Below the pieces are notes generated by a model, which worked only from the letters and a program-made list of their open reading frames with translations, was not told the origin of the DNA and searched no databases. 64,000 bases of DNA. It comes from Diphasiastrum complanatum. Taxonomy: Eukaryota > Streptophyta > Lycopodiopsida > Lycopodiales > Lycopodiaceae. The stretch lies in assembly GCA_029204225.1 (NCBI GenBank), contig CM055106.1, forward strand, positions 19,876,390 through 19,940,389. The letters are read 5' to 3'. Every line of letters starts with the position of its first letter. The stretch's first letter is position 1. Made by a program: the position numbers and the translations under genes. Positions 1-11,139 of the stretch are shown here, one piece after another.

Positions 1-2291
1 TATTTATTTTTGGAGAGAAATCTTTAATTTGTAAGCTTGCAATTGGATATAATAGACCACGACTATGCCTATTTCAAATTTCTTGGTGACATGATATCTC
101 TCGTTAATTCTAAACAATTCTTAGAATAAAAAATTTATTCAATCTCATTTGTAAAATTTTATTCCATGAGAATTTAGGTCTATAGACCATAATAACTTTT
201 ATTGTTGAGTATTTTGATCATGCTCATAAATTTTATGATTGTTTATAGACATATTTTCAATACAAATATACTTCTCTAATCAACCAAAACATTATATCAC
301 CCTGAAATCATAAAATAATTTTTACAAGCTATCATACATTTTTCTCAAGCAATTGTTGTCTATTTTATCACCTGAAATAGACATTTAAGGCCTATTTTTT
401 CTGGTGATTGTAAAGGCCTCGTAAGTAGCAAAATAAAATATGAAATATTGCAAGATTTAAAATTATGACTAGTATAATTGTAGGTGGGTTCACGAAGTAC
501 AATTTTTGGAATACATCATAGTGGTGGCAGTGGAGGATGTCACAATCAATGATAACTGATGCTCCCAATCAGATGTGCATTGAGATGCGTGTGCAGTTGC
601 CTCATGTTGACCAAGTCATAAAACTATTCTCATCGACCAAACTACACTGAACTAGGTCAATTAACTTTTTACACTAACATATCTTTCTTTGTTCCATTCA
701 AATTGGATAGATATGATTTAAATCCTATTGAGTCCCTTTTTGCACGGAATGAACTTTGTTATTTGCTATTTAATTAGCATGATGCCATGTGCATATTATA
801 AGTGAACTTTTTAATCTTCAACGGGTAAGACTAGTAACATCGATAAGCAATTTCAAATTAATAACACCCTGCCACATGAGATAATATAGTTTCTAATAAT
901 GACCTAGTTGTTTGAGCATATTTATTTTTGTTGCATTATTTTTTTAAGATTCACTATGATTATATAAAAATATGAAAAATTTAAAAAATGACAAATAACT
1001 GCGAGCCTGTAAAGTATAATGGGTGTGATTTTCAATGTCGTATTGAATTTCCCAGTGCTAACATAGATGTGAATCAGTTAATGTAATACATAAGACATGT
1101 TTGTAACCTTGTACATTGCACCTAAAACATTGGCATGTAAGGGACATGATATGGTGCATAGTTTTTGAAATTCAATTTGAACGAAGTGAGTACCTTTTGG
1201 ATCTTTGCTTTTTTCAAAATAAGAGCTCAGAGAAAAGATGGGGCCATATGTTAAATAATATATATCTATCTCAAAAATCAAGAGAATGCTATGTTGTTAA
1301 ACTAAAAGGTGCTCACCAAAACGTCCAAATATGAAATACTTGTTAGTTGTAAAATAAGGAATATATAAATCATCAAACAAGGAGTGGAATTTGTTTTATT
1401 TAAACATTATTGAAAAAAATAGATAGTTTATAATGGTAGGCCCAATAGTGTTGAATCAATCAAACACATGATTTTTTATTTTGATGTCAACAATGTGCAT
1501 TATAACATGACACATCACATTTCTCAAGACTTATCTAGAGTCATTGTCATGTGATTGTTGTATGTCATACATCTCTACAACCTAAACCATCATGTACTTC
1601 AAAATCACTTCAATCCTATAAAAACTAAACTAGAAATGATATAATTTAAATTGATCATATTGTCTTAAGTACAATATATAATACATATTTTCTTTATCGC
1701 TTAGCCCAATGAGAATTCCATTTGACAATATATGTTTTTAATAGTTAATTTATGTCTTGTATGATTAGGTAGCACAAAGTAAATACTTTAATATTTTTTT
1801 AATCTCCTAAAATGCTAGACATGTATGTTTTCACTCGAATATCTACGCGTTAAAGACAATATATGTAGTTCTAAATAATAACTTAAAAATGGTCTATAGT
1901 TATTCTAGCTTAAAACATGTAACTTCAAGACTTATAAGTCGCGTTATGCTTAGAGAACGTAAAGTAGCAAGTTTACTTTTCTATTTGTAAGTATAAGTTG
2001 TTAATTCATACCGGAATCTCAAAAAATACAACCACACATAATATTGCATATTTACTATTATTTTGTTCAAAAGTTGAATAACTAAACATGAAACAATTTT
2101 CTATTTTTGATAGTTTTTAAACATTATACTATGATTTTATGATAGGTTTGACTCAGATATAATAAAATGTTATCAATTATAGGTTTAGATTATGTATTAC
2201 TAATACTCTGAAATGATACATTAAAATTACAATATTAGATAAATATTGCGATAATTGAAACTACTCCAGTTATTAACATACAATTGATATT

Positions 2292-2296
<5 letters not shown>
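1..2296. other. AT-rich intergenic DNA, no gene seen
   Basis: About 2.3 kb of AT-rich sequence. Only short open frames occur (72 codons or fewer) and overlapping ones lie on both strands near 1080-1330. No recognisable protein motif, LTR end, PBS or tandem repeat was found. Confidence 0.6.

Positions 2297-2331
<35 letters not shown>
2297..2331. repeat. (TG)n microsatellite
   Basis: Uninterrupted TG dinucleotides, about 17 units, starting after the AA at 2295-2296. An open frame reads through it as alternating Cys-Val, which is a by-product of the repeat. Confidence 0.95.
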
Positions 2332-2332
<1 letters not shown>

Positions 2333-2676
2333 AAAAATTGAGATTTGAGGACCATGCAAAGATCTACAACGACCTCCATGCATGTGAGGTTGCACAAGAT
2401 GCATCCAAAATAGATCAAATTGAATTTTCAAGGGCTATCTATGAAGCTTTGAATCAAGGCAAGAGCTCATCTACCACAAAAGTTATGATCATCCAAAGAG
2501 AAGCTTTTTTTTCACATCCACATGAAAAAAAAAGTAAAGTTCACTATGAGAGACAAAACCAAGCATGTTGCTCTCATGTAGAGAGAGAAAATATGCACAC
2601 ACTCGAGTAGAGTGAGAATAGACCAAAATATGTATGTGAACCAAAATTGCATTAACTCTTAACTTGATTGCATGTA

Positions 2677-2680
<4 letters not shown>
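2332..2680 (+). other. Unrecognised open stretch beside microsatellites
   Basis: Downstream of the TG repeat one frame stays open to 2610 (about 90 codons). Its text is non-repetitive but matches no family I recognise. The tail around 2575-2625 (GAGAGAGAAAAT, then CTCGAGTAGAG) resembles the GA-rich part of the family F LTRs at 44.05 and 47.75 kb. It may therefore be a worn LTR relic and not a gene. Confidence 0.2.

Positions 2681-2771
<91 letters not shown>
2681..2771. repeat. (GA)n microsatellite, about 91 bp
   Basis: Perfect GA repeat of about 45 units. The minus-strand frame encoding Ser-Leu repeats is not a gene. Confidence 0.95.
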
Positions 2772-2773
<2 letters not shown>

Positions 2774-3102
2774 CCTCTATATAGTGGTTTGAGATCCATG
2801 AGTAGTAAGCAAGTAAAATGATTGGATCTCTTACATAGCACCTCTAAATTTGATTGGTCCATTGACTTGTCATCTCCTACATTGATTGGACCATTTATGA
2901 TGCATCTCTCTCTTGCGATTGGTCAGATGACAACATTACAACATCAAAAGACTTGTCACTAGCCCTCTGTCATCATGCCAAATGTCAAAGGCCTACACTA
3001 CGTCAAGCAAAGTCAAAGCTACTTTTGGCCTAATCACCAAAAGTAGCTTTTGGCCTAATCACCTACTAACATGTGTATAAGGGGTATTTTTGGTATAGGA
3101 CT
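2772..3102. other. No gene seen
   Basis: Unique-looking sequence between the GA tract and the 77-base tandem array. A short direct repeat (CAAAAGTAGCTTTTGGCCTAATCACC-like, 3024-3062) precedes the array. No coding motif. Confidence 0.5.
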
Positions 3103-3325
3103 CCCAAAACTCAAGATTAATAATTTAAGATGATTATGCCTATTCTTCACACGTGGGAACATGCTCCACACATGGGAACCCCAAAACTCAAGATTAATGA
3201 TTTAAGATGATTATGCCTATTCTTCACACGTGGGAACATGCTCCACACATGAGAACCCCAAAACTCAAGATTAATGATTTAAGATGATTATGCCTATTCT
3301 TCACACTTGGGAATGTGAAAAGTAC
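3103..3325. repeat. 77-bp tandem repeat, nearly three copies
   Basis: The word CCCAAAACTCAAGATTAA begins at 3103, 3180 and 3257, so the period is exactly 77 bases. The third copy decays after about 65 bases (CACTTGGGAATG). Each unit contains CACACGTGGGAACATGC and CTCCACACATG. Part of the unit (GGGAACATGCTCCACACATG) recurs at 4005-4024, next to the LTR-like block. Confidence 0.9.
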
Positions 3326-3429
3326 AGTACTAAGGACCGTAAATGGATCTTTGAATGATCCACAAGGTGATTGTATGCTTGTTAAACAATCTATCATAAA
3401 CTAGTCATCAGAAAACAAGATCTAGTTTA

Positions 3430-4004
3430 GCAGCTTGATAGGAAACAAGTAGAGACAATCAAAGCATTGATCAAATAGTCTAATCCAACTCCACACGTGT
3501 GGAAATAAGGCTGTAGTACGGCCTGTAGACAGTGTTTACAAAGTGCCAAAGCTGGGTTTCATTGGAAAAATAGAGTAATCACCATACAATGAGAGGAAAC
3601 TCGAGTTTCTCCTTGAGGCTCCAAAAAGTTTCTATCTTCTCACTATGGAGAATGGAAATACATAGTAAAACACACTTCCTTTGCAAAGTTAGGTGAAAAT
3701 CCAGCATGTAATAAGGAAATAGACTCCACTTTCTTGCCCTAATGTGAAAACCCTAGCCTAGATCCAAGAGTCATGCTTGGTAGGTGCATGGTAGGTACAA
3801 ATCTCATCATAAATCATGGTCTAGATCCTACAAAGTAGGAATCACTACCAAATAGACACAACCACTCCTCTTGACTCGTGGTAACCTACTTTAGGTGTGT
3901 ATGTACAAGTGGCACTTTGGCCATTCAAGTAACCAACAAACAATATTGACAAAATGTACAATATTCTACATGGCTAGATTTGCCAATGTAGGCAATTTTT
4001 CACA
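3430..4004 (-). mobile_element. LTR-like dispersed repeat (family D), minus orientation
   Basis: Read on the minus strand this block starts TGTGAAAAATTGCC at 4004. That start resembles the sequence after the purine-rich stretch of the D copia relic at 14877 (TGTGAAAATTGTC). Its other end (3430-3740) is clearly similar to the reverse complement of 62380-62640; for example both contain TCTATCTTCTCACTATGG-like and CAGCATGTAATAAGGAA words. I infer a worn LTR. Exact boundaries and family are uncertain. Confidence 0.45.
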
Positions 4005-4083
4005 GGGAACATGCTCCACACATGTGGGATCTACATATGTGTATAATGATGAGAAAATATCGAGCTAAATTTTGTTAACTCTC

Positions 4084-4918
4084 CACACTCCTCAAAAATG
4101 AGCTTGATGAGATACTAGATCAAACAAGAAACTTGAGAAACTTCTTGAGTGGATCCTTTGGCATGGATATGATGTGACAACTAGCCAAGAAACTCGAAAT
4201 TGCAGCAAGATCACCATAGCCAAGATAAGATTTCTTTGATTGAAAGACATACTAGATCTATCTAGCTTCCTATCTATCCTAAAATTATAACTAAACTATG
4301 CTAAAGGGACAACAACCTAGTCTAATCGGGTCGATCGCCCTATTCTATCTAACTTCATGCCTAACCTAGACTTACTTAATCTAGCCAATAATGTTGGATA
4401 GACTATTTAACTATCTAATCTACCCAACCATCTAAGGAGATAATCTAATCTAAGGGTCATGGTCAATGATTACCCTAACCTAAGGGTCATGATCTGCTAT
4501 TCTACAGGTGACTAGGCCTAAATCTATTCTAACTGATTTAAAAGCCTAGATCTAATCATGTCTACTTGGATCAATCCTAGTTATTGGGTCATGATCGTCT
4601 AACTTAAGCTTCCTACCTAGGCATGCTCTTGCTAACTAGACTGGCTAATTACCTAAAATATATCTAAAATGAAACCATCTAGTTGAAAACTAATCTTCCT
4701 AGCTATGTAGATCTAATCTAACTTAACTATCCTAGCTTAAGAGTTAACTACTCTAGATCTAATTAGGTCGATATGGATCTAACTCCTAACAATCTAGATC
4801 TAAACTATCATCAACAACTAACTAGCCATTGCCATCATCTATTTTAGTTGACAACTATCTAACTTATCTACCTAGCTAAGCTAAATCAAAATTAACTAAC
4901 TACTTCTAACTAGGCTAG
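4084..4918. other. CTA/TAG-rich low-complexity DNA, no gene
   Basis: From about 4240 to 4918 the sequence is dominated by degenerate words such as CTAACTT, ATCTAA, CTAGCC and CCTAGC without a fixed period. It lies directly after the end of the minus-strand gypsy integrase and may be the worn non-coding 3' part of that element. 4084-4240 shows nothing recognisable. Confidence 0.5.
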
Positions 4919-5881
4919 CTAACAAGGTGTGGATGGCTCATCATGAACAAACGAGGATGACGAGGATGGTGCTTCCGGCACATCCCTAAGCTCAAGCTCG
5001 ACAGGGTAGTAGCGATGCAACCTACTGCCATTAATGGGCTTGTCGAACAGCTTGCCTTGTAGGTCAGCGAGAATAACTGCGCAATTAGGTGGGATCTCTA
5101 CTACCTTGTATGGTCCTTCTCCTTGAAATTTGAGCTTGTCTTTATGAGCTTTGGCAATGTATAACAGGGCCAATTCTCCCTTGACGAGATCCTTGGTCTT
5201 GGTATTTTGATTGTGCCAAGCTTTCCTACGCTGTTTCTCTATAACTAGGGCGTGAAGTGCTAGGAAGCGAGTTTCGTGGAGCTGAAGAAGGTTGTCAAGT
5301 CTCTTCTTGGTAGATTCCTCTGTACTAAGTCGTTTGGCAATGGCGACTCTCAGACTTGGAACAACAAATTCAACAAGCATTACGGCTTCTCGTCCATACA
5401 CCATTTGAAATGGAGTTTGTCCAGTACTCACTTTAATTTGAATGTGGTTCTGAAAGCCCATAAAGTTGCATGAAGTTTGTGCTCCCAATCCGATCGCGAA
5501 GTTTCAATTCCGCAGAGGATCTTGTTCAATAATTCTGCTTGTCCATTGTAGCATGGGTAATAGGGTGTACTCTTCCTATGGAAAACCAGATCAGAGGACA
5601 AAAGGTGAGTGATAGTCTCGTTTAGAAAATATATTCCACGATCACTCACGAGTTTCCAATCCGATCGCGAAGCTTCAACCATCTTCGTGATAATTCCGTA
5701 GAGGATCTTGTTCGATGATTCTGCTTGTCCGTTACAGCGTGGGTAATAGGGTGTAGTCTTCCTATGGACAACCAAATCAAAGGACAAAAGGTGAGTGATA
5801 GTCTCCTTTAGAAAATATGTTCTGCAATCACTCATGAGTTCTAGTGGGCACCCAAAACATACTAAGATGTTCTCATACAGG
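4919..5881 (-). pseudogene. Ty3/gypsy integrase, C-terminal half (element G1)
   Basis: Two overlapping minus-strand frames (5835-5428, then 5488-4919) read as gypsy integrase core and tail. Core words are TPYYPRCNGQAE, with the third catalytic acidic residue, and SDWKL. The tail contains TPFQMVYGREAVMLVE, KDLVKGELALLYIAK and GEGPYKVVE, a typical gypsy C-terminal domain, then a Ser-rich end. The reading frame is broken near 5480. The second catalytic region reads SDCRTYFL where SDRGTYFL is usual. The 5' part of the same integrase lies at 12135-12542, displaced by insertion of copia A1. The core carries an internal tandem duplication (5485-5830). Confidence 0.85.
5485..5830 (-). repeat. Tandem duplication inside gypsy integrase core
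   Basis: CCAATCCGATCGCGAAG occurs at 5485 and again 171 bases later at 5656. Both copies continue through the same integrase text (LFNKILxGI, TPYYP, FDLVxHRK, ETITHLLS). The higher copy holds about 18 extra bases (CATCTTCGTGAT region) that the lower one lacks. The copies differ at many positions, so the duplication is not recent. Confidence 0.85.
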
Positions 5882-5886
5882 AATCT

Positions 5887-6813
5887 TGAAGAAACAAAGT
5901 GTTTCTGATTACAAAGCCTTGCTAGCTTTCAGCCCTTCACCTGACAAAGATGTTCGCAAACTCAAACATCGGGAGACATGAAACACGAAGAGTTTCGTGA
6001 ACATGAAAGTCAACAGAGAGAAGATGAACGGTTCACACGAGATTCCTTTGCAATCCAACAAGAGAGAAAGACAGACAAGGTAAACGAAACCTATTCTGTC
6101 ATCACGCTCCAAGGAGTACCACCAGAGATCACGCAAGTACTCAGAAGTACAGAGATCTGACCTGATGGCATGATGTCAGCAGATACTTCCTAGGTCGTGG
6201 CTAATCTGCCACTCTTGTAATTCTCTGATTAGTTGTAGATGTATAATAAATCTAATCTTAGGTTTACATAGAGAGACCATGACATATATCAAAATAGGAT
6301 ACACAGAGTGTAACTAGGACACTGAAAAAGTTTGATGCTAGTAAGCAATCAAGACAAACATAGACAGAAGCTTCGTCTGCGTGCGAGAAGATAATTCTGT
6401 CTAGGATCAGAAGATCCAATTGTCCGCTAGTTAAGCGAGACTACTACTCGTGAGAGAACCGTGCTTCTCTCACACCAACGCACTGCATGGATTCGCATGC
6501 AGTGCCCTGAAGAAATCAGAGAAAATCAATATAGATTATTTTTTGGTTGTGTCTGATCTTGGATGTTGAATGCTTATGTTGTTTATTTCATATGTCTGAG
6601 TTTTCTTGTTCCCTTTGAATTTCGCACCTTGGTTGAAATTAAGTCAAATGCTGTATTAATTTTATGAATGTAGATCAGTAGTAACTGACTACTCTCTGGA
6701 GGATTTTAGGAGTGTTTCAGCTGGCAGTGCCCAGCGAATGCATCTGAACTCCATCCAAATCTTGAAAGAGAGTCGCGACTGTTTCGTGAATTTTCTTCTC
6801 ACGATTCTCATCA
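5887..6813 (+). repeat. 5' LTR of A1
   Basis: 927 bases, TGAAGAAAC...CTCATCA. It aligns end to end with the 3' LTR at 11140-12129. It lacks three short stretches (about 27, 18 and 17 bases) present in the 3' copy, which accounts for the length difference. Substitutions are scattered, so insertion is old. Confidence 0.9.
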
Positions 6814-6814
6814 G

Positions 6815-6827
6815 TGATATTAGAGCC
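6815..6827 (+). other. Primer binding site of A1 (decayed)
   Basis: TGATATTAGAGCC, one base after the LTR end. The usual plant copia PBS, complementary to the 3' end of initiator Met tRNA, is TGGTATCAGAGCC. This copy has a G-to-A and a C-to-T change. Confidence 0.8.
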
Positions 6828-6925
6828 ACCCTACCATATTTTGACATAGCCAAGAAGTTAGCAGATTCAGGAGGCCAAGCATTTAGACAATCAACCATCA
6901 ACAAGAAAACAGACTTCAAGAAACA

Positions 6926-7555
6926 ATGGCTTCAATCAGCAACATACAGAGCAAGATCTGCACTATACTTAATTCTTCAGGATCTAACTTTCTAGCCTGG
7001 AAAGTTAAGACATCTTTGATACTCAAGGGCGAAGGACTCTTCCCCTGGGTGGATGGCACAGAAGAAATGCCTACGACAACAGGCAAGGAGCTACTCGAAT
7101 GGAGAGAGAAAAATGACAAGGCAGTAGCCTTGCTATCATCTTCCATCAAAGATAGCCTTACACTTGACCTGACTACACTCTCCAAAGCTAAGGAGATGTG
7201 GGATGCACTGCTCACAAGATTTCAGACAAAATCAAGAAGTCAGATTATGATGCTGGAAGATCAGCTGACAAATCTGCAGTGGGATGGAAAAGGCCTCACC
7301 TCTTTCGTGAAAAAGATGAAGGATCTGTTTCTATCACTACACAACTCAGGAGTAGAGAATGCAGTATCAGCTGAGAAGCAGCTCACATATCTGTTGAGAG
7401 CCTTACCCAGATCTTTCCAGACGACATGAACCCTGCTCACGAAAAATCCTACCATGAACCTCAAAAAGGCGATTGTCGAGATTCGAGAGGAAGTCGAGGC
7501 CATAGAGCATCTTGATCACAAAGATGGTTCTGACCAGGCACTCTACGACAACTAA
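6926..7555 (+). pseudogene. A1 gag, N-terminal part
   Basis: ATG at 6926 begins MASISNIQSKI, then the copia gag (UBN2-type) text SNFLAWKVKTSL, EMWDALLTRFQ and LTSFVKKMKDLF. An in-frame TGA at 7427-7429 is followed in the same frame by TLLTKNPTMNLKKAIVEIREEVE up to a stop near 7553, so the first stop is a mutation. The gag Trp (LAW) is intact here, unlike in families B and E. The protein would form the virus-like particle. Confidence 0.8.
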
Positions 7556-7654
7556 GAAAACTCAAAGAAACAGTTCAAGCCTAAGAGGGAGTCGAATCAG
7601 AGGCAAAATTGTGACCAACAAGCAGAGGAGACCAAAAAAGGCAACTGGAAGACC

Positions 7655-8385
7655 AAAGGGAGGTCGAAAGGACAAGATGCAGACAAGAAGACCTACATGA
7701 GATGCAGAAGAATGGGCATACAATAGATACCTGCTGGCTCAATCCCAAGATTGAGTGTATCCATTGCCATAAGAAGGGTCATGTAGCCATGGATTGCCGC
7801 CAGAACCCAAAAAATAGATCAACACAGAATAGACAGGAGAACAATAATAGTTCTTCTTATGTCAAGGAGGCCGAAAGCTCGAAGATGGGTGAAGAAAGAA
7901 CGAACAAAAATTGTTCGACCGCCTACATCTGTGAAGATGTGTGTGCAGCATCAATGTCTCACACACACGAGGTTATCCTGGATTCAGGAGCCACCTCACA
8001 CTTCGTGACATCAAGATGAATCATGTCTGGTTTCAGAAGTGCAGATCTCTCAAAATTCATAGTTCTTGGAGATGGATCCAGACATCAAGTGAACGGTATT
8101 GGTTCACTCTGGCTCAACACCAACGGCAGAGACAGACGACTCGAAGACATTCTGTTCGTGCCAACTCTGCAGCAAGACTTGCTCTCTGTAGCAAGAATAG
8201 CAGATGCAGGGATGCGTGTGACGTTTTTTAACGAAACATGCATTGTGATTGATGCCAGCACCAGCACTCTCATTGCTCAAGGCAAACGGAAGGGCAACCT
8301 ATATCATCTAAAGGTGCACCTACCAAGAGATCAAATGCATCAGACCCATGACGACTCGCCAGACACTTTAAACTCTGCCACATGA
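7655..8385 (+). pseudogene. A1 zinc knuckles and aspartic protease
   Basis: Two CCHC-type knuckles: a partial first (QKNGHTIDTC) and a complete second (CIHCHKKGHVAMDC, near 7760-7800). The protease active site DSGATSHFV follows at about 7980-8010. A frame change near 8019 leads to a stretch LFVPTLQQDLLSVARIADAG, typical of the protease to pre-integrase region. At about 8366 a roughly 10-base deletion relative to A2 removes the WHRR part of the integrase HHCC zinc finger and shifts the frame. Confidence 0.8.
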
Positions 8386-9330
8386 ACTCAATGACACTCT
8401 ACCAGGCAAGTCATCGTGGAGCAATAACAGAGGTCAGCATCTCGAATGCAACCAGTTCGACCACCTATGATGCATGTTTGAAAGGCAAGATGTCACGCAC
8501 ACCATTCGTCAAAGACTCCTACAGAACAACAAAGATTCTAGAGCTGGTGCACTCTGACATCTGCGGTCCATTCAACGTGATCTCAGTAGGAGGTTTAAAA
8601 TATTATATAACCTTCATTGATGATTATAACAAGTTTGTTAGAGTGTATTTTATTCAGAATAAATCTGAAGCACTCAATAAATTCACAGAATATGTGAATT
8701 GGGCTGAGAGATGCACAGACAGCAAGGTGAAGCAAATCAAAACAGATCGAGGTGACAAATATATCTCGAATCGCTTCATTGACTTTTGTAATGATTGTGG
8801 TATCATTCACAAAAGAACTGCAGCCTACACATCATAGCACAATGGTGTTGTTGAACGAAAGAACCAGACCCTAATGGAAGCAGCCAGATGCATGATGGCC
8901 TACTCGAAGGCTCCAAGGGCACTGTGGGCTGCAGCAGTAGCTATAGCCGCATACATCCAAAACATGACAGGTAAATCTGGTGTTCCTCACATGACACCAC
9001 ATGAGCTATGGTGGGGTAGAAAGCCCAACCTCTCACGTCAAAATATTTGGCTGTGCAGCATATGCACATATTTCTGATAAGCTTCACAAGAAGCTTGATG
9101 AGAAATCCGAGCAAGGATTTCTGGTAGGTTATGACAATAATTCGTTATACTACAAAATCTACATGCCAGACACGAACACTGTGAAAATAGTAAGGGATGT
9201 GAAATTCGACGAGAGCAAGACAATGGCCAATGAAGACCTTGTTAGCTATGAAATTCTGGAAAGACAGTACTATGACCTACCGCCAACGTCAGAGGGAGCA
9301 GAGGACGAACACAAAAACAAAGATTTTTGA
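8382..9330 (+). pseudogene. A1 copia integrase
   Basis: Core catalytic words: VHSDICGPFN (first Asp), KTDRGDKYIS (second Asp) and NGVVERKNQT (third, Glu). The frame is interrupted by TAG after AAYTS near 8836 and by a frameshift near 9040. The C-terminal part reads KIFGCAAYAHIS and GFLVGYDNNS. A2 keeps Lys-His-Asn at the place of the TAG. The enzyme would insert cDNA into the genome; this copy is dead. Confidence 0.85.
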
Positions 9331-9342
9331 GTCGTCTCCCAT

Positions 9343-10320
9343 TTGAGCGACAAATCAGACGAAGAAAGATTTGAGAGGCAACTTGCCGTTGCAATTCCTG
9401 TAAACCAAGATGGTTCCGGACCCAGCAGAGCAGACAAGGGCAAAGGCATAGCTATTTCGGGAGGATCTCCCAGAAGGTCGACAAGACCACGAAGAGCACC
9501 AGCAAGATTTGTGCCAGGCAGCTCAGCTTCCACATCAAAAGAATTCTACGGGTTCAGTGGCGAACCACAGACATTCTATGAGGCGATTGAAGGTCCAGAA
9601 AAGGACAAATGGATCCAAGCCATGAACGAAGAGATGGAGTCCATGAGAAAGAACCAGGTATGGACGTTGGAGCCATTACCTCATAAGCGCAGGACTGTCA
9701 AATGCAAATGGGTTTTCAAACTCAAATATGGACCAGACGGGAGTGTGATAAAATACAAGGCAAGATTGGTAGCGAAGGGTTTCTCTCAGAGATACGGTAT
9801 TGACTCCTTTGAAATCTTCTCTCCTGTCATCAAACATTCATCCCTACGTCTGTTGTTTGCATATGCAGCAACTTATGATCTCAGGATCCACATTGTGGAC
9901 GAGAAGACAACCTTCTTGCATGGCGAATTAGACGAAGAGGTCTACATGGATCAACCCCCATGATTTGTCTTGAATTCACTTCCTGACTATGTATGCAGAA
10001 TGCATAGAAGCATCTACAGTCTGAAGCAATCAGCCTGACAATAGTACAAGAAGAAGGATCAAGCCCTGAAATCATTGGGATTCAAGTCTCTGTTGGCTGA
10101 CTCCAATGTGTATGTCAGAGTTACAGATGGGCAGATCATCATAGTGGCTGTTTATGTGGATGACACTCTGATACTTTGCAGGAGTGAGCAGCTAATTGTT
10201 GAAGTAAAGACAGACATCTCGAAGCATTTCGAGATAGTGGATCTGGGAGAAGCTAGGTGTTACCTAGGCTTATAAATTGAAAGGGACTATGAGAGAGACA
10301 AGTTATACCTTGACCAGTCC
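9343..10320 (+). pseudogene. A1 copia reverse transcriptase
   Basis: Begins with a Ser/Arg-rich linker (GGSPRRSTRPRRAP), then CKWVFKLKYGPDGS, ARLVAKGFSQRYGID, YDLRIHIVDEKTTFLHG and the catalytic VYVDDTLIL. Stops at 9961 (TGA for GGA in A2), 10036 (TGA for CGA), 10042 (TAG for TGG) and 10273 (TAA for CAA) are judged by comparison with A2. The YVDD motif is still intact. Confidence 0.87.
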
Positions 10321-11128
10321 AAATACACCTAGAAGATCCTAGAGGACTTTGGGATGCTGAACTGCAAAGGAGAAAACACTCCAATGCTCGCAGGGATGGT
10401 GCTAACAAATGATGACTGTCCAAAGACTGAGGAAGAAAGAGAACAGATGCAGCTCACACCCTACAGGAGGCTGATAGGTTCACTGATGTACCTTGCAGAC
10501 AACACACGTCCTGATATTGCTTATGCAATATTCAAAATGAGCCAATTCTGCACAAATTCAAGCTCGACACATTGGAGGATTGCAAAACAATTTTGCAATA
10601 TCTTCAATTAACAAGGGATTATGGCTTGTATTATTGTTGTGGTGCAGGTCTCAGGATACCTTCCTACATCGATTCTAGCTAGGCATCTCTCAAGGACGAC
10701 GGTAAAAGCGTCTCAGGAGGATACACCATCACATCAAAAGCAGCAGTTCTCTAGGTCAGCAAGAAGCAGACCATTGTAGCCCAATCATCCTGCGAAACAG
10801 AGTACGTAGCAGTAGCAAAGATGGCCAACGAAATAATTTGGCTAAGACAGTTCCTGGATGAATTGGGCAAAACAAGAAACGAGCCATCGGTCTTGCAAAT
10901 GGACAACACCTCTGCGATACACCTGACGAAAGATCCTGTGTTCCACTCAAGAATGAAACACATTGCGATCAAGTATCACTTGACCAGGGATCTGATTGAA
11001 AGGAAGATGATGCAGACCACCTTCATAGGAACGAAAGATATGGTTGCTGACATCTTCACTAAAGCTCTGGACAAAGGGCTCTTTGAGAGGCAAAGGAGAA
11101 GTCTCGGGATCATAAAGCTACCATGCTT
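10321..11128 (+). pseudogene. A1 RT thumb and RNase H
   Basis: RRLIGSLMYLADNTRPDIAYA is followed by a worn RNase H with frame breaks near 10600-10820. It ends with the diagnostic copia RNase H tail QMDNTSAIHLTKDPVFH, RMKHIAIKYH and MVADIFTKALDKG. An early TAG (10330-10332) replaces a CAG codon. Confidence 0.85.
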
Positions 11129-11139
11129 TGAGAGGGAGC
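11129..11139 (+). other. Polypurine tract of A1
   Basis: TGAGAGGGAGC, purine-rich and directly before the 3' LTR start. The same tract is seen in A2 (57845-57855, minus). Confidence 0.8.

Noticed and set aside
4240-4918. Interstitial telomere repeat
   Set aside because: CTA-rich but without runs of CCCTAAA or TTAGGG.
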